64,000 bases of DNA from Paracentrotus lividus (taxonomy: Eukaryota; Echinodermata; Echinoidea; Camarodonta; Echinidae). This document shows, in pieces, positions 38,401 to 46,131 of this stretch. The stretch lies in assembly GCA_940671915.1 (NCBI GenBank), contig CALNVZ010003432.1:10969965-11033964 (forward strand). Direction: 5' to 3'. Every line of letters starts with the position of its first letter. Position 1 is the first letter of the stretch. The position numbers were made by a program, and so were the translations under genes. A model generated the notes under the pieces. That model was not told where the DNA came from and made no database searches. It saw only the letters and a list, made by a program, of their open reading frames with translations.

Positions 38401-40577
38401 GAAAGAAAGAAAACCCCCCCCCCCCCCAAGTTTTATGACACAGACTGTCTCAGAATATTGTCTGGCATTGTATGAAACCAAAAACTCCCCCACAGCAAGA
38501 CTACTCTTTTCAAAGTACAACTGGAGAATTGTTAAAAAAAAACCAAACCTTCATTTCTTTCTCCGATGCAGCATTGAAGTACCACGTTCTAGAATCCGAC
38601 CTCAACCCGATGATCTTGAACGACCACTTCCTTTCTTCCGACACCGCCTCATCTCGCATGACCCTTAGATTTAAACAATGAGAAATATCTTCATTACAAG
38701 TTTCTGTATTCAGTTTGTAGACTTAAAATTTATTTTTTTTTTTTAATTGTCAGTATATTTATATTCTTTTCAGTACCTAGTCCTTGTGTGAGAGTCAACC
38801 TACCCCCTGTGAGTACTACTCTGAACAAACTAGTTTTGAGGCTGTTTTTTAATTTAGATCTGAGAGGAAAACAACATCTAATTCCAACACAAATTTCATT
38901 ACTGACTGTACAAACAATAATAATAATACAATTCTTAGTAAACGCATAACACCATAAAGTCCCAAAGCGTGAAAATTTATGGGAAAAAAAAAGAAAAAAG
39001 TTTGAGGGAACATTAAATACAATACACATTTGAAATATCATAGATACAAATTAATAGATTTAATTTGATAAATTTTTGAAGTGTTTTGATTGATAATATT
39101 AGATGATCTTGAGCCTTTCCCCCTGAATCATCTCCTACCTGTTATAGCCGGTCAAAGAGAAGACCCCCTGAGGCTTCCTGGCCTTGTCGTCCCTGAAGTA
39201 CAATACATAGTGCTGATAGATGATGACATAACGAAGCTGCCACCTCCTGGATCGGTCCTGGAAACCAAGAACTCTCCCCACATGCTCCCCGACCTCTCCC
39301 AGAACATCCACCTTCCTGTCCTGAGCCTTCTTGTAGAGGAAGCCACAGTGCATGACATCTCGCAGGAGGATGTCATGGGCACCTATAAAGTGAAACCATG
39401 AAACATTAATAGCCACTTCCTGGACCAGACCTAGAAGCCCAAAACCCTCACGACCTCTAGCAGTGCATCTGACTTCCTGTCCTGAGCCTTCTTGTAGAGG
39501 TAGCCACAGTGCATGACATCTCGCAAGAATATGTCATGGGCACCTGTAAAGAGAGCTCATGGAAGTAAGAATATTCAGATTTATGAAACATTTTTTGCCA
39601 AATTACAAAAGGGTGATTTTCCCCAGCTGTATCCCATATACCATGAAAACTGCTTCAATATATATTCAGTTTTCCATATAATACCCATTTGCCCCACCTA
39701 GGTCAAGAGTGAAAAATGTAGATTAATGTCTTGTCAAAGAACACGAGTCATGGGGCTGGGATTCAAAGCATTATTAATCATGTTAACCTCCCATTTACAG
39801 CCATACAGGATGCTTCTGAAAAAAAATGAAACAAAAATCAGTCATGAATCCACCATAACTTCTTCTGGAGGAAGATATCGGAATACATGTGGATATAGAT
39901 ATAGAGTATAAAAATTACAATGTTGAGCAAATATAATTTGAGAGACTTCCTGCATGAATTTGTAAAAATCGGTGTCAGGAGTTGGATACATGAGCTTGAC
40001 AGTATGTTTACAGGATTTATTTGAACATATACATGAATTGTCTGTCGAGAGTCAGATGGGTTTAAATTCAGATTGACTATTCAATGTCCTATCAGCTCTC
40101 AGCATACCAAATCTTCATAAAGTTGTGTCAGCAGTGGGATAATATAGAGCCTTCTAAAATCATTTACCAAGTATTTTGTTAAACTGCATTTAACCACCAA
40201 ACACTTTGAAAATTCTCTGTATGTTAATAGCATTTAACATCATACATGTACAGGTATCTGAGCCTTGAATGCAAATCATTGAAAATTAAGTTCATAAAAT
40301 AGAATGTGAATCCCACAAATATATTGAAAATAATCTTCTTTTAGAAAAAGATGCAATTAATGTCACCATTCAATGGAATAAAGAAATGTAATCAGTCATC
40401 ATCAAGAAAAATCCTCCCCCCCCAAAAAAAATAAAATAAAAAAACGAATAAAATACTTTGAAATTAAAAAGTTATCGCAAAAACAATTAAATGGGAAATC
40501 TAGTGCCAAACATCTGCCCAAAAATAAAAATTGAACTTACATCCGTCAAACGAAAAAGTTACTACATCACTTGGCAT
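17157..40577 (-). CDS. SH3BP2: SH3 domain-binding protein 2 (3BP2) orthologue, 14 coding exons
   Basis: A cytoplasmic adaptor that, in vertebrates, links tyrosine-kinase receptors to ABL, SRC/SYK, VAV and PLC-gamma and is destroyed after tankyrase binding. Exons (minus strand): 40541-40577, 39139-39382, 38549-38663, 28661-28722, 27919-28154, 27343-27432, 24285-24491, 22831-23050, 22329-22389, 21452-21547, 20845-20930, 20135-20198, 18999-19061, 17157-17279. All junctions are GT-AG and phases agree, giving 567 residues (human 561). Domains: PH at about 20-150 with the invariant Trp134; Ser-rich linker (14 Ser from 278); SH3-ligand-like RPLPSLP (219), RPLPPTP (348) and PKPPVK (451); tankyrase-type RRGPEG (404-409); SH2 at about 480-565 with Arg499 of YLVR. 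Order and key residues match human 3BP2. The first coding exon is the least certain; see the alternative at 45974-46109. Confidence 0.93.
17956..18623. mobile_element. Mariner-like MITE in the last SH3BP2 intron
   Basis: Ends CCGAGTGAGTCAGAAAA and TTTTCTGACTCACTGGG, flanked by TA. Subterminal arms also pair (AAAGAGTAACTCTTCC with AGAGTTACTCTTTTGG; GGTGTTGTTACA with TGTAACAACACC). Termini of the CCNAGTGAGTCAGAAAA type are characteristic of mariner-like elements. No transposase. Confidence 0.85.
18999..19061 (-). CDS. SH3BP2: SH3BP2 exon: SH2 strands C and D
   Basis: Exactly 21 codons, phase 0 at both ends: VLMVWDSQNSRC and KHYKIFQDQ. Acceptor gtttag, donor CAG|GTAAAT. Human counterpart VLVVWDETSNKVRNYRIF. 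Confidence 0.95.
19080..19310. repeat. Tandem duplication, about 120 bp unit
   Basis: 'atcagtaaaaacacatatcc' followed by 'agaatattt..tc..cttcc.gcagaaaggc.gtta..tattcat' occurs twice, starting at 19080 and 19201. Confidence 0.8.
19318..19656. repeat. Dispersed repeat, copy 1 (about 340 bp)
   Basis: Nearly the whole stretch is repeated at 54338-54686, from ACTAGCAGCCTTGTATAGCA to GCTCAGTTCGCTCTCGCTTT. Not an inverted repeat, and no tRNA-like promoter boxes seen. The family is unknown to me; it could be a solo terminal part of a larger element. Confidence 0.7.
20135..20198 (-). CDS. SH3BP2: SH3BP2 exon: SH2 helix A and FLVR strand
   Basis: Acceptor cttcttgcag; one base then 21 codons: LLRKYRHDGMYLVRLGSEHGQ-type stretch with YLVR, whose Arg (residue 499) is the phosphotyrosine-binding arginine. 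Donor CAG|GTGTGT. Human: LFKATS..GLYCIRNSS. Confidence 0.95.
20218..20422. repeat. Direct repeat flanking an assembly gap
   Basis: 'acaattgtgagaattcacat' after the gap matches 'agcaattgtgataatccaca' before it, followed on each side by similar sequence (20218-20265 and 20379-20422). A-runs border the gap on both sides. Confidence 0.6.
20342..20362. other. Assembly gap (21 Ns)
   Basis: Run of N between two poly-A tracts, inside an SH3BP2 intron; not within a coding exon. Confidence 0.99.
20845..20930 (-). CDS. SH3BP2: SH3BP2 exon: linker end and SH2 start
   Basis: Acceptor tttcctag, donor GAGAG|GTAAGA; 28 codons plus two bases. PKPSGGPPPL then VLLPETASIQSSDKVYTE. Corresponds to human PLPNSVFVNTTESCEVERL at the SH2 N-terminus. 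The intron just upstream of the donor side holds a short CTACATAG..CTATGTAG hairpin (20806-20827). Confidence 0.93.
21452..21547 (-). CDS. SH3BP2: SH3BP2 exon: Pro/Lys-rich linker
   Basis: 32 codons, phase 0 at both ends, acceptor atttgcag, donor AAG|GTAAGG. PVLKPVVSAKPSDANK, then PATRPKPKITPKPPVK. The junction with the next exon forms PKPPVKPKP, fitting the class II SH3-ligand pattern PxxPxK. Confidence 0.9.
21830..22262. repeat. Intronic repeat bearing AGGTCA half-sites, copy 1
   Basis: Blocks of about 130 bp that begin 'cctttgacc' and run through 'aatcagattatcttc' repeat two or more times, ending in 'agacagatggacgaatagacaaacggacaac', a tail style seen in widespread marine-invertebrate repeats. 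On the minus strand 21955-21974 reads AGGTCAAATGTCAAAGGTCA: three half-sites with 1-base spacers. Another pair (AGATCAAAGGTCA) lies at 22102-22114. Confidence 0.65.
22329..22389 (-). CDS. SH3BP2: SH3BP2 exon: tankyrase-type motif
   Basis: 61 bases: one base completing an Arg codon begun in the previous exon, then RGPEGNSFRKPIQERFRVPE. Acceptor tatttgcag, donor GGAG|GTACAT. With the split Arg the motif is RRGPEGNSF, matching the human RSPPDGQSF at the pattern RxxP[DE]G. Confidence 0.88.
22831..23050 (-). CDS. SH3BP2: SH3BP2 exon: linker with DEDY site and SH3 ligand
   Basis: 72 codons plus two bases at each end. FDEDYITPEMEAQSPSRP, then LPPTPGTPKQMG, then a Lys/Arg-rich part and an acidic end (IDEGMEEDKPTL). 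RPLPPTP fits the class I SH3-ligand pattern. DEDY recalls the human DEDYEK phosphosite, though it stands before rather than after the tankyrase motif. Acceptor cttgtag, donor AAG|GTGAGC. Confidence 0.9.
24285..24491 (-). CDS. SH3BP2: SH3BP2 exon: poly-serine linker
   Basis: 68 codons. LGSRTHSDPTKQQNE, 14 consecutive Ser, CSSTGSVRGSTTPRHK, then LTTNSAPGSPSSRPRCPEPL. Frame chosen because it alone keeps phase with both neighbours; another frame giving Pro/His runs is open but out of phase. The serine run is encoded by a TCC/TCA microsatellite and may vary in length. Donor CACA|GTGAGT. Confidence 0.88.
25239..25459. mobile_element. MITE with TTCGCGxx ends, copy 1
   Basis: Begins TACTGTATTCGCTGTTATTT and ends AACGATAACAGTA, with many TTCGCG/CGCGAA units inside. 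A second copy is at 28762-28964 and a partial one near 55240-55290. TA at both borders. Confidence 0.8.
27343..27432 (-). CDS. SH3BP2: SH3BP2 exon: linker with RSPPDS
   Basis: 29 codons: PRRSSAGARSGIQRP and NVFPSRSPPDSDQG. RSPPDS resembles the human tankyrase motif RSPPDG but lacks the glycine, so RRGPEG further on is the better counterpart. Acceptor ttcatcag, donor GGAG|GTAAGA. Confidence 0.9.
27640..27890. repeat. Intronic repeat bearing AGGTCA half-sites, copy 2
   Basis: Same family as 21830-22262: 'gttgacctttcacc', 'gtaatcagattttc', 'ttcaagttcatac', 'gacccttgaccactgacctt', 'aatttaatcagatcatcttc'. On the minus strand, AGGTGAAAGGTCA at 27675-27687 is a one-base-spaced direct repeat. Confidence 0.6.
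27919..28154 (-). CDS. SH3BP2: SH3BP2 exon: post-PH linker, Tyr sites, SH3 ligand
   Basis: 78 codons: SLKILQDLKYKNSHRD, a Ser/Gly-rich part, then DPLMYEDIEMPLYDDTASP and NAPGHRPLPSLPAGDD. Tyr196 and Tyr204 in acidic context parallel the human DNEDYEHDDEDDSYLEP segment. RPLPSLP is a class I SH3-ligand pattern. Acceptor tttatccag, donor ACAA|GTGAGG. Confidence 0.9.
28661..28722 (-). CDS. SH3BP2: SH3BP2 exon: PH-domain C-terminal helix
   Basis: LWMAYFKVAMEQAIHGKARE plus two bases. Contains the single invariant PH tryptophan; human SWMALLRREIGHFHEK. Acceptor ctaatacag, donor AAAA|GTAAGT. Confidence 0.95.
28762..28964. mobile_element. MITE with TTCGCGxx ends, copy 2
   Basis: TACTGTATTCGCTGTTATTT on the left and CATGATTACAGTA on the right. 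Aligns throughout with 25239-25459 (shared 'gcatgctcatatattcgcgt'). Lies only about 40 bp upstream of an SH3BP2 exon. Confidence 0.8.
29256..29420 (-). mobile_element. LINE-like 3' end with (GAAAT)n tail
   Basis: Read on the minus strand: 'tgttttgttctgtaaattat', 'gctgtattgtggaaataaat', then a run of GAAAT units. This layout (short T-rich 3' UTR, TGTGGAAATAAA, pentamer tail) is that of CR1/L2-type LINE 3' ends. No coding part recognised. Confidence 0.45.
30240..30475 (+). mobile_element. LINE-like 3' end with (AAAAT)n tail
   Basis: 'aggaccccattgtaaataag', 'cctttttggctttcatgggc', 'tatccttgtcggtg' then ACGAATAAAATAAAATAAAA. Matches the style of CR1/L2-like LINE 3' ends in marine invertebrates; the body of the element is not recognisable upstream. 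Confidence 0.5.
31417..31490. mobile_element. Fragment of the G-rich hAT-like family
   Basis: C-run followed by 'tgcttattgcgcggccacgt' and 'gacgtcaaaaaaaatt', shared with 59365-59412 and in part with 1750-1780. Confidence 0.4.
32038..32614. mobile_element. TA-flanked MITE, GGGGAGACCGGGG type
   Basis: Left GGGGAGACCGGGGACAATTG, right CAATTGTCCCTGGTCTCCCC, each flanked by TA, then TGTAACA/TGTTACA. Contains a 48-base T run (32412-32459). Such termini are common in Tc1/mariner-type MITEs. The interior arms are only partly complementary. Confidence 0.8.
32412..32459. repeat. Poly-T run, 48 bases
   Basis: Uninterrupted T run inside the MITE at 32038-32614; length is likely unreliable. Confidence 0.9.
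32615..35584. other. SH3BP2 intron, no exon seen
   Basis: Part of the 9.8 kb intron between 28722 and 38549. Contains AT dinucleotide tracts (32850-32900), a LINE-like 3' end near 34220-34440 ('tgttttataaacacataacc...aataaatggtg'), and a GC-richer patch at 34740-34930 that is not explained. Confidence 0.4.
35585..36200. repeat. Tandem array, about 165 bp period, four units
   Basis: 'cacttgttttcaagtcacat', then 'gttt.cccatgat', then 'aggcactcctatttacatga' or 'gaggc.ctgctactcaacac', then 'ccttgg..aaaggcaa' recur four times. The first two units share one variable part and the last two another, so the array evolved as pairs. Confidence 0.85.
36483..37095. mobile_element. Palindromic MITE of TTAAAG...CTTTAA type, copy 1
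   Basis: Ends TTAAAGGACTCTTCCAGG and CGGACTCCTCCTTTAA. Arms pair inward: 'gaaaatttcatcacaatcgg' with 'ccgattttgatgaaattttc', 'cagtccccctac' with 'gtagggggactg'. Copy 2 at 53210-53819 aligns throughout. Confidence 0.85.
37142..37731. mobile_element. Palindromic MITE, different family
   Basis: Ends TTAAGGAGAATTGACC and GGATAATTCCCCTTTAA. Internal paired blocks: 'gagatctctaatggtatagg' against 'ccatgtcataagtgatctc', and 'ggagaagtccccatatggtg' near 37331 against similar sequence near 37535. Follows the previous MITE by 46 bp. Confidence 0.65.
38549..38663 (-). CDS. SH3BP2: SH3BP2 exon: PH core strands
   Basis: One base then 38 codons: VMRDEAVSEERKWSFKII, GLRSDSRTWYFN, AASEKEMK. Human: VMRAAEETTSNNVFPFKII, then HRTWFFSASSEEE. 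Acceptor tctaag is weak; donor AAG|GTTTGG is non-standard at +3 to +5, but the protein match is strong. Confidence 0.95.
39139..39382 (-). CDS. SH3BP2: SH3BP2 exon: PH-domain start
   Basis: 80 codons with two bases at each end: AHDILLRDVMHCGFLYKK, AQDRKVDVLGEVGEHVGRVL, GFQDRSRRWQLRYVIIYQH, YVLYFRDDKARKPQGVFS and LTGYN. Human: GAQNLL, AGYLHKK, WPLRFVII, PQGAFSLSGYNR. A stretch of about 20 residues between strands 1 and 2 is longer than in human. Acceptor actttatag, donor AACAG|GTAGGA. Confidence 0.96.
39402..39543 (-). pseudogene. SH3BP2: Damaged tandem copy of the SH3BP2 PH exon
   Basis: The first 71 bases match the real exon start at all but about four positions: (x)AHDIFLRDVMHCGYLYKK then AQDRKSDALLEVV. 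Similarity then decays (VRVLGF) and the frame meets TAG where the real exon has a Gln codon. The acceptor (ctctctttacag) is intact and looks better than that of the real exon. A possible donor, GTC|GTGAGG at about 39446, would exit in the wrong phase. Either a dead duplicate or, if spliced, a message-terminating exon. Confidence 0.8.
40541..40577 (-). CDS. SH3BP2: SH3BP2 first coding exon, form B
   Basis: ATG in a good context (caacaATGC) opens MPSDVVTFSFDG and one base before a consensus donor, GGAT|GTAAGT. The exit phase fits the PH exon, and the total length then comes to 567 residues, close to human. No clear acceptor stands just upstream, so this would be a true first exon with its promoter somewhere at 40.6-42.6 kb. 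Confidence 0.55.
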
Positions 40578-43194
40578 TGTTGAAAACTTCTCTCCACCAC
40601 TTTGAAGTTTTAAAAACCAGTTTTTCACAGCCTTCAATGCCCTCAGTGTTTTCCAATATTAAAAATTATTGATAGAAAATCTCCAGGATCTCCATTTCTT
40701 CACTCAAAAGGCACTTTAAGTTTATCGGTAGTTCAAAATATGACATAAAATTCTGGTAGTTTGAGGATTTTCCCAAACACTTCAATTCCTTTCTTCTGTC
40801 TTGAAGTGCTCTTCATGTTAGGGCCCACTTAATGCTAGCTAATTTGTCTTTTATCCTTCGCAAATGCCAACAATTAACCACCACTAGACTTTAATCAATA
40901 AATTACTAATTGTCTTTAATGCTTTCCATTAAGTGATTACTGTGATTGATTACTTCTAAAAGGTCTTTTAAACCGCAAGGTCCAGAAACAAAAGCCAACC
41001 AGTTGAGACAATAGAAAATTGATTATGAACTTGGCATTTCCGTCAGCTGTAGATATACATATAAATGTATGCTTCCTGTTAAAGAGCATATCAAAAGCAA
41101 TTAGTCTTGTCGCGACAATAAAGAAATCCTCAGAAAGTTCCATGTATAATTAAATTCAATTCTTCTAATCCTGTAACATTCTCACCAAAACAGACATTAA
41201 AGATGGAACAAATGGGAGAATTATGTTTGTAACAGCTCAGAATAATCCCCACATACAAGACATATCTGTGATATCAAAGCCTTCACTGTATTCCAATATT
41301 ATATGACAAAATGGCTTTCACCGAAACCATAATTGACAGACTTCATTCCGTCATAGGTGTTGATCGTAAGCTGAATTAGTCGAAGACTGTGTGGAATCCT
41401 TATAGCTCGGAATCATAGGATCCCTCTAAAAGAAGTCCCATTGTTCACACAAAGATGATCCTAAAAGACAAGTTTGTCAGGTCTCACTGTTAAGTCGCTC
41501 ATATAGCCCAAGGTCGTGTGACATCAAAAGTAATGCCATTATTTCTTAATAAAGCAGTAACGGAAGCAACCCCAACAAAGTTAAGTTTACTGAACATATC
41601 AAAACAATGGCAAACTTCCAAACGTTGATATTTTACAAAAAGGCCGATAGGCCCTGAAAAGGGGATCTGGGCTTAGATGTATAATGCAGAGTTGGACATC
41701 AGTCTTCTTTATTTCTCACAACAAATGGTTACAAGCTATCTAAACACTCCACAAACATTGTTTCCACTTCATTATACAGCGAAAGACTTGAGTGCACTCT
41801 TTCCTTCTCTTCAAATGTTGCAGCATACACATATTACATATGACATCAGTCACAACCACCTTCATGCATTTCCTGCCAAACTTGTCATATTTTCTTAATC
41901 CTTGCCTAAAGTTCAGATGATAAGGAAACAAAAACTTTTCAAATAGCAAAAGTGTTGAATATATGCTTGTTATCACATTATTTTGAAACAGATATTGATA
42001 ACTGTCAGTTGCCCAACCTCTTTAGTCAAAATGCAATTGAGAAGATCATTTGCTGGCAAATAAGTGTACAAGACTCCACAGCTCGTACAAGAGACAAATT
42101 CCCAAACTTGTGAACGATTTCTACTCCAATTTTTCAGCTTTAACAAAGAAATATCCTATCAACCACATCCAACATAAACACCAGAGGCTTATCAACAAAA
42201 CTCAAAACATTTTAATCAAATAAAGTCTCCAAATGTCATAACTCCAAAGCAATACTCCAAAAATCACAGGAGAAATGATGTTACATCCAAGCACCAAATC
42301 CAATCAAGTCCCTCTGTAACAGCATTTGGACATCAGAGCAAAACTCTGAGTCGCTAGCATGCTCTCTGAAGAATCAGGATCCAAAAATTAGTAAATGTTT
42401 CCTCCTTACCCAAGCAGTATATCCAACCTATCAGCTGTGCATCACTCCGAGCCTACTAATTGTTCAATTTCCCACCCCAGAATTCCCCACCAGTACGCAA
42501 GCCTCCACGAAAGCACAAGGTGGGAATTGGTACAAGCAGTTGCTTTGGTGTAGCGTCGACTCTCAAAAGACTAATTTTGATAGACCTGGCTCTTCTTTTT
42601 TAAATTACAGATAATGTTCTTTTATGGAAATGTCGGGAAACAAAGTTATTAACAGAATCAGATGAACCTTACACACACTTCAAAACTAAGTATTGATTAA
42701 TATACACTGTAGCGGTAGCTGTCAATTGATTTTGATAGAGAATCAATGCAAGAGAAGCAAAACAGGGAAGTCAAGAAAAGCAGCCTGTCATGTGCTTACC
42801 ACATCATCTACATGTACGTGAGTTCCAGGGTGGGTTTTCAATGATCACATCTTTCCATAAGATCTTGTAGGCTTGGTCATTACAATCTATGAGTGGCGGT
42901 TTAGGGAACAAATCCCCTGCATACTGCACATTTCAGAATGAATTTTTAGCCACTTTTTACATTTTTGATTCCGCTTTATACAACTACAAGAGTTCGAAAT
43001 GGGGTTTAACCCTTAAGCCCTCAAACTGCCCTTACTCCTCAAATTGCCCATAATGGCCCTTCTGAATTTTGCTCACCATATAAGCCCCTCAAATCAAGTG
43101 GCCATAGTGAATATTTTTGTTATTAGTTATTTTAAGTGCATGTGTGAACAATTCTTAAATATATCATTATGGCAAATATCTGTAGCTGTAATGT

Positions 43195-43318
43195 AACTAC
43201 CCCGAGACAATTACCCCCCCCCCCTGCCATAAACAAACGTCCTAACTCTACACCTAACCCTAACCCTATTTCTGGGGGTAATTGCCCAGGTAGTAGTTGT
43301 CTTGATATGCTGTAGATC
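43195..43318. mobile_element. Short foldback with telomere-like core
   Basis: Ends 'aactaccccgagacaattac' and 'gtaattgcccaggtagtagtt'; core ACCTAACCCTAACCCTAT. Same family as 12266-12412. Confidence 0.6.
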
Positions 43319-44037
43319 TAGCCCTTAAAGTTGTCTTGTTACACACAGTCTCTGAGTGCTAAAAGGGTTAACCTGAAGACCCATTTCTGAAATTCTCCAA
43401 CCCCGAAGGAGGTGATAATTATAAGGAAGTGGTGCTAACTAGTGAATAGTTGCAGCAATTTCCCTGCACCAATCATCATCCATGACAGGGGGTGGAGTAG
43501 GCAGAGAGAGAGAAATGAGAGAATGAGAGAGAGAGGGGGGCGCGGGAGAGAGAGAGGGGAGAGTTAAGGAGAGAGCTAACCCTCCACCTCAAGAAAAGTT
43601 TCACTCATCAACTGAAACCATTTAAAAACAAGAAACCAATTAAAACAATGAAAAACTTGACACTCAGACACTTACTTTGATTAAGTACTCCACAATCCTT
43701 TACATGACTTACTAAAGACTGAAAGTTTTCTTTTGAAAAAAAAAAACTTACACATCACAGTGATTTATTGTTTTTTAAATGAAGCTAAATCTAGTTCTCA
43801 CGGTATGAACAGAAAACATACATTATTTTGTTACTGAAATACTTAAATAAGGAACCTCAAAATAATTTAAAATCAATGAACCTTAAAGTGGAAGCTACCC
43901 TGAAATTAAGTTTGTAGCAAGAAGAAATTAAATATATCAATGAAAATTACACAAAAATCTGAGAAAATTAAAAAATCTGTTGAAATTAAAAATTTATTTA
44001 CTTTCTTTAATATCCTTTGATGGATTTTCATTAAAAC

Positions 44038-44182
44038 AGTCGCAGATCCAGGATTTAGGATGGGGGGGGGGGGGGGGGGGGGCGCAGCGCCGAAATTGTC
44101 TGATTTTTGCATGTACAGACAACGAAGGGTTTCAAATTATAGGGGGGGGGCGTTTGTCCTCTGCACCTTGCCTGATCCGCAA
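44038..44182. mobile_element. Short hAT-like MITE, 145 bp
   Basis: CAGTCGCAGATCCAGGATTT on the left and CTGATCCGCAACTG on the right, with G runs inside. Flanks 'cattaaaa' and 'ataaaaaa' could be a decayed 8-bp target duplication as made by hAT elements. Confidence 0.65.
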
Positions 44183-44448
44183 CTGATAAAAAACGTTTAC
44201 TGATATAAATCATGTATGCTTCTCCACAAGCAGTGTCATACTTAAGTACAAGTTTGGAAGTCCAACTCCCAGGTTCAAAACCAAGTTGATGAATATTGGA
44301 TCAATCAATCATGTGAAATCATGTGAACAAGAAAATATCAATATTATTACAAAACAAATTGATCGATGACTTAATCAGTCAATCAATAGTTAGTCAGAAA
44401 ACAATTTATGCAATTAAGCCACCTAAATGTATTTATGTTTGGATTAGT

Positions 44449-44761
44449 AAGTGTGGTATCTCACTTCACAGAATCGTTGACGCGTTGGATAAAAAGTATA
44501 AGAGACGTCTGCGATACTTTATTCTGTCGCGGAGTGTCTCTGCGACAATTTTCAAAAACTGTCTTAAAGCAGTTTCAAAGAACCGTCTCAAAGTAGTTTC
44601 CGCAACTCATGAAACGTCGCAGGGACTGGGGGGACGTCTTGGAGACGTGTCAGAGACGTCTCCATGACAACTTTCAAAACCATCCCCAAGTAGTTTCAAA
44701 ACCGTCTCAAAGTAGTCCCAAATCTGTCTCAAAGTAGTTTCCGCGAAGTGAGATACCACCC
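44449..44761. mobile_element. MITE with GGTATCTCACTTC ends
   Basis: Left GTGTGGTATCTCACTTCAC, right GCGAAGTGAGATACCACC. The interior is built of 'gtctcaaagtagtttc' subrepeats and a GACGTCT-rich centre. Confidence 0.75.
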
Positions 44762-45973
44762 TAATGAATGATATCCATGAAAGATCATGTCTTACGGGGA
44801 ATTCCATTGACAGCAACTTTGGATTTTATATTCTCATCTAATAATCATAAATACTTCTGCATTAATCTTTTCAAATACCAATAAAAATTACTTAATTACT
44901 TTATAACAAGCCATAAAGCTCTATCAAGTTTCCAACAAGAAATCATCAAATTAGACCACAGTACAGACACAACAGGATATACAAGTAGATACGTGCATGT
45001 TAGAGAGCAATAGATATTTTCCTGATCAAATTACAGGTAAATGATGACTATAGTTGAATACAGCAATTTAAAGACATTCACAGACCATCCTGCTTGCTTC
45101 GCTGAAACAAATATCAATTGATCAATCATTAAGGATTGGGCAAAAGGTTTAGATTTTTCTACTAAATACATTTTCCATGTAAGAATTTGCTTTTAAAAAT
45201 CCTTTCCTGAAAACCTTTCTACTTTTTTTTAATAACAGTTGAAATCAATCCCAACTATGGACCTATAGGATTATATCATGGCTATTGATCCTAAAATTGA
45301 TTTTATCCCAGTTGGGACTGATTAGTGAATCTCCCCCGGTACATAGCACAAAACTTGCTTATTGATTCTATTTCTGCCATCAATGATAACTAGAATTGTA
45401 ACACTGATCAACAGTCAATCAAAATCCATGATTTTTTTTTTTATTTGAGGAATTTAATTTGAAGGCAAAGTTACCATTAAAGGTAAGTTTTATGTGCAGA
45501 TCCCTAACCCCCTCTACAACTCTTCGTACATTAGTGTGGAGACCTTTTGTCATATAATTTACTGTAAATTCCCCAAACGACCAATAATGTGTTGATTATT
45601 AGTAAATCATTATATGACTGGATATCTGAAAGAGTGTATCATCGCGGACATACCCACAACAGAATTGGACCCTCCATTTTCATAAAATAGGCCTATAGTT
45701 TATTGGAATTGCATTGCTTTGAAAGGGTCGTTTCTGTTGGGAGATCAAAACGTCAAACAGCACAAATTTACATCTCAATACACATGATCAGAATCAAAAG
45801 AAATTGGCACAAATCAAAATTCATATACAAGATAAAGAATAAAGCATTATTCTTTTACATTATCTCAATTTGAAATAGTGAAAATCTGCTACTATTTAGG
45901 ATATTAATTGATAATAAATCAATCATACTGAATCAAATTAATACAGTTTATAAATCAAAGTTAGGAGTAATAC

Positions 45974-46109
45974 TTGTCTTTCGTAGTCCCTCCATTGGAG
46001 ACGAGCCCACAACTTTTGAATTCTCGTAAGGTGGGTCGCACTTTTGGTCCTGTTCCTCTTCCACATCCTCCAGGTCCAGGTCTAAATAATAGCCCTGCTC
46101 CTCCTCCAT
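45974..46109 (-). CDS. SH3BP2: SH3BP2 first coding exon, form A (alternative)
   Basis: Exon from 46131 (acceptor ctgtctgtcgtcgtag) with ATG at 46109 in a good context (gaggaATGG): MEEEQGYYLDLDLEDVEEE, QDQKCDPPYENSKVVGSS, PMEGLRKT and one base before CAA|GTATTA. The exit phase fits the PH exon; total would be 600 residues. Acidic composition with YEN, a Grb2-SH2-type YxN pattern. The plus strand also gives a proline-rich open frame with a fair acceptor, so the strand is not certain; phase agreement with SH3BP2 favours minus. Confidence 0.42.
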
Positions 46110-46131
46110 TCCTCTCACCAGCCAATAAAGG

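Larger units (their letters stand above)
40578..45973. other. 5' region or first intron; no firm exon
   Basis: Two minus-strand stretches could be untranslated 5' sequence: 42410-42560 (ends in GCTTGG|GTAAGG, GC-richer) and sequence just above 40577. Repeats inside: the foldback at 43195-43318, GA-rich tract at 43500-43570, MITEs at 44038-44182 and 44449-44761. Confidence 0.35.

Noticed and set aside
39090-39401. 103-codon plus-strand frame
   Set aside because: It is the antisense of the SH3BP2 PH exon, which has clear homology on the minus strand.
43230-43275. Telomere end
   Set aside because: Only two or three CCCTAA units inside a short foldback element.
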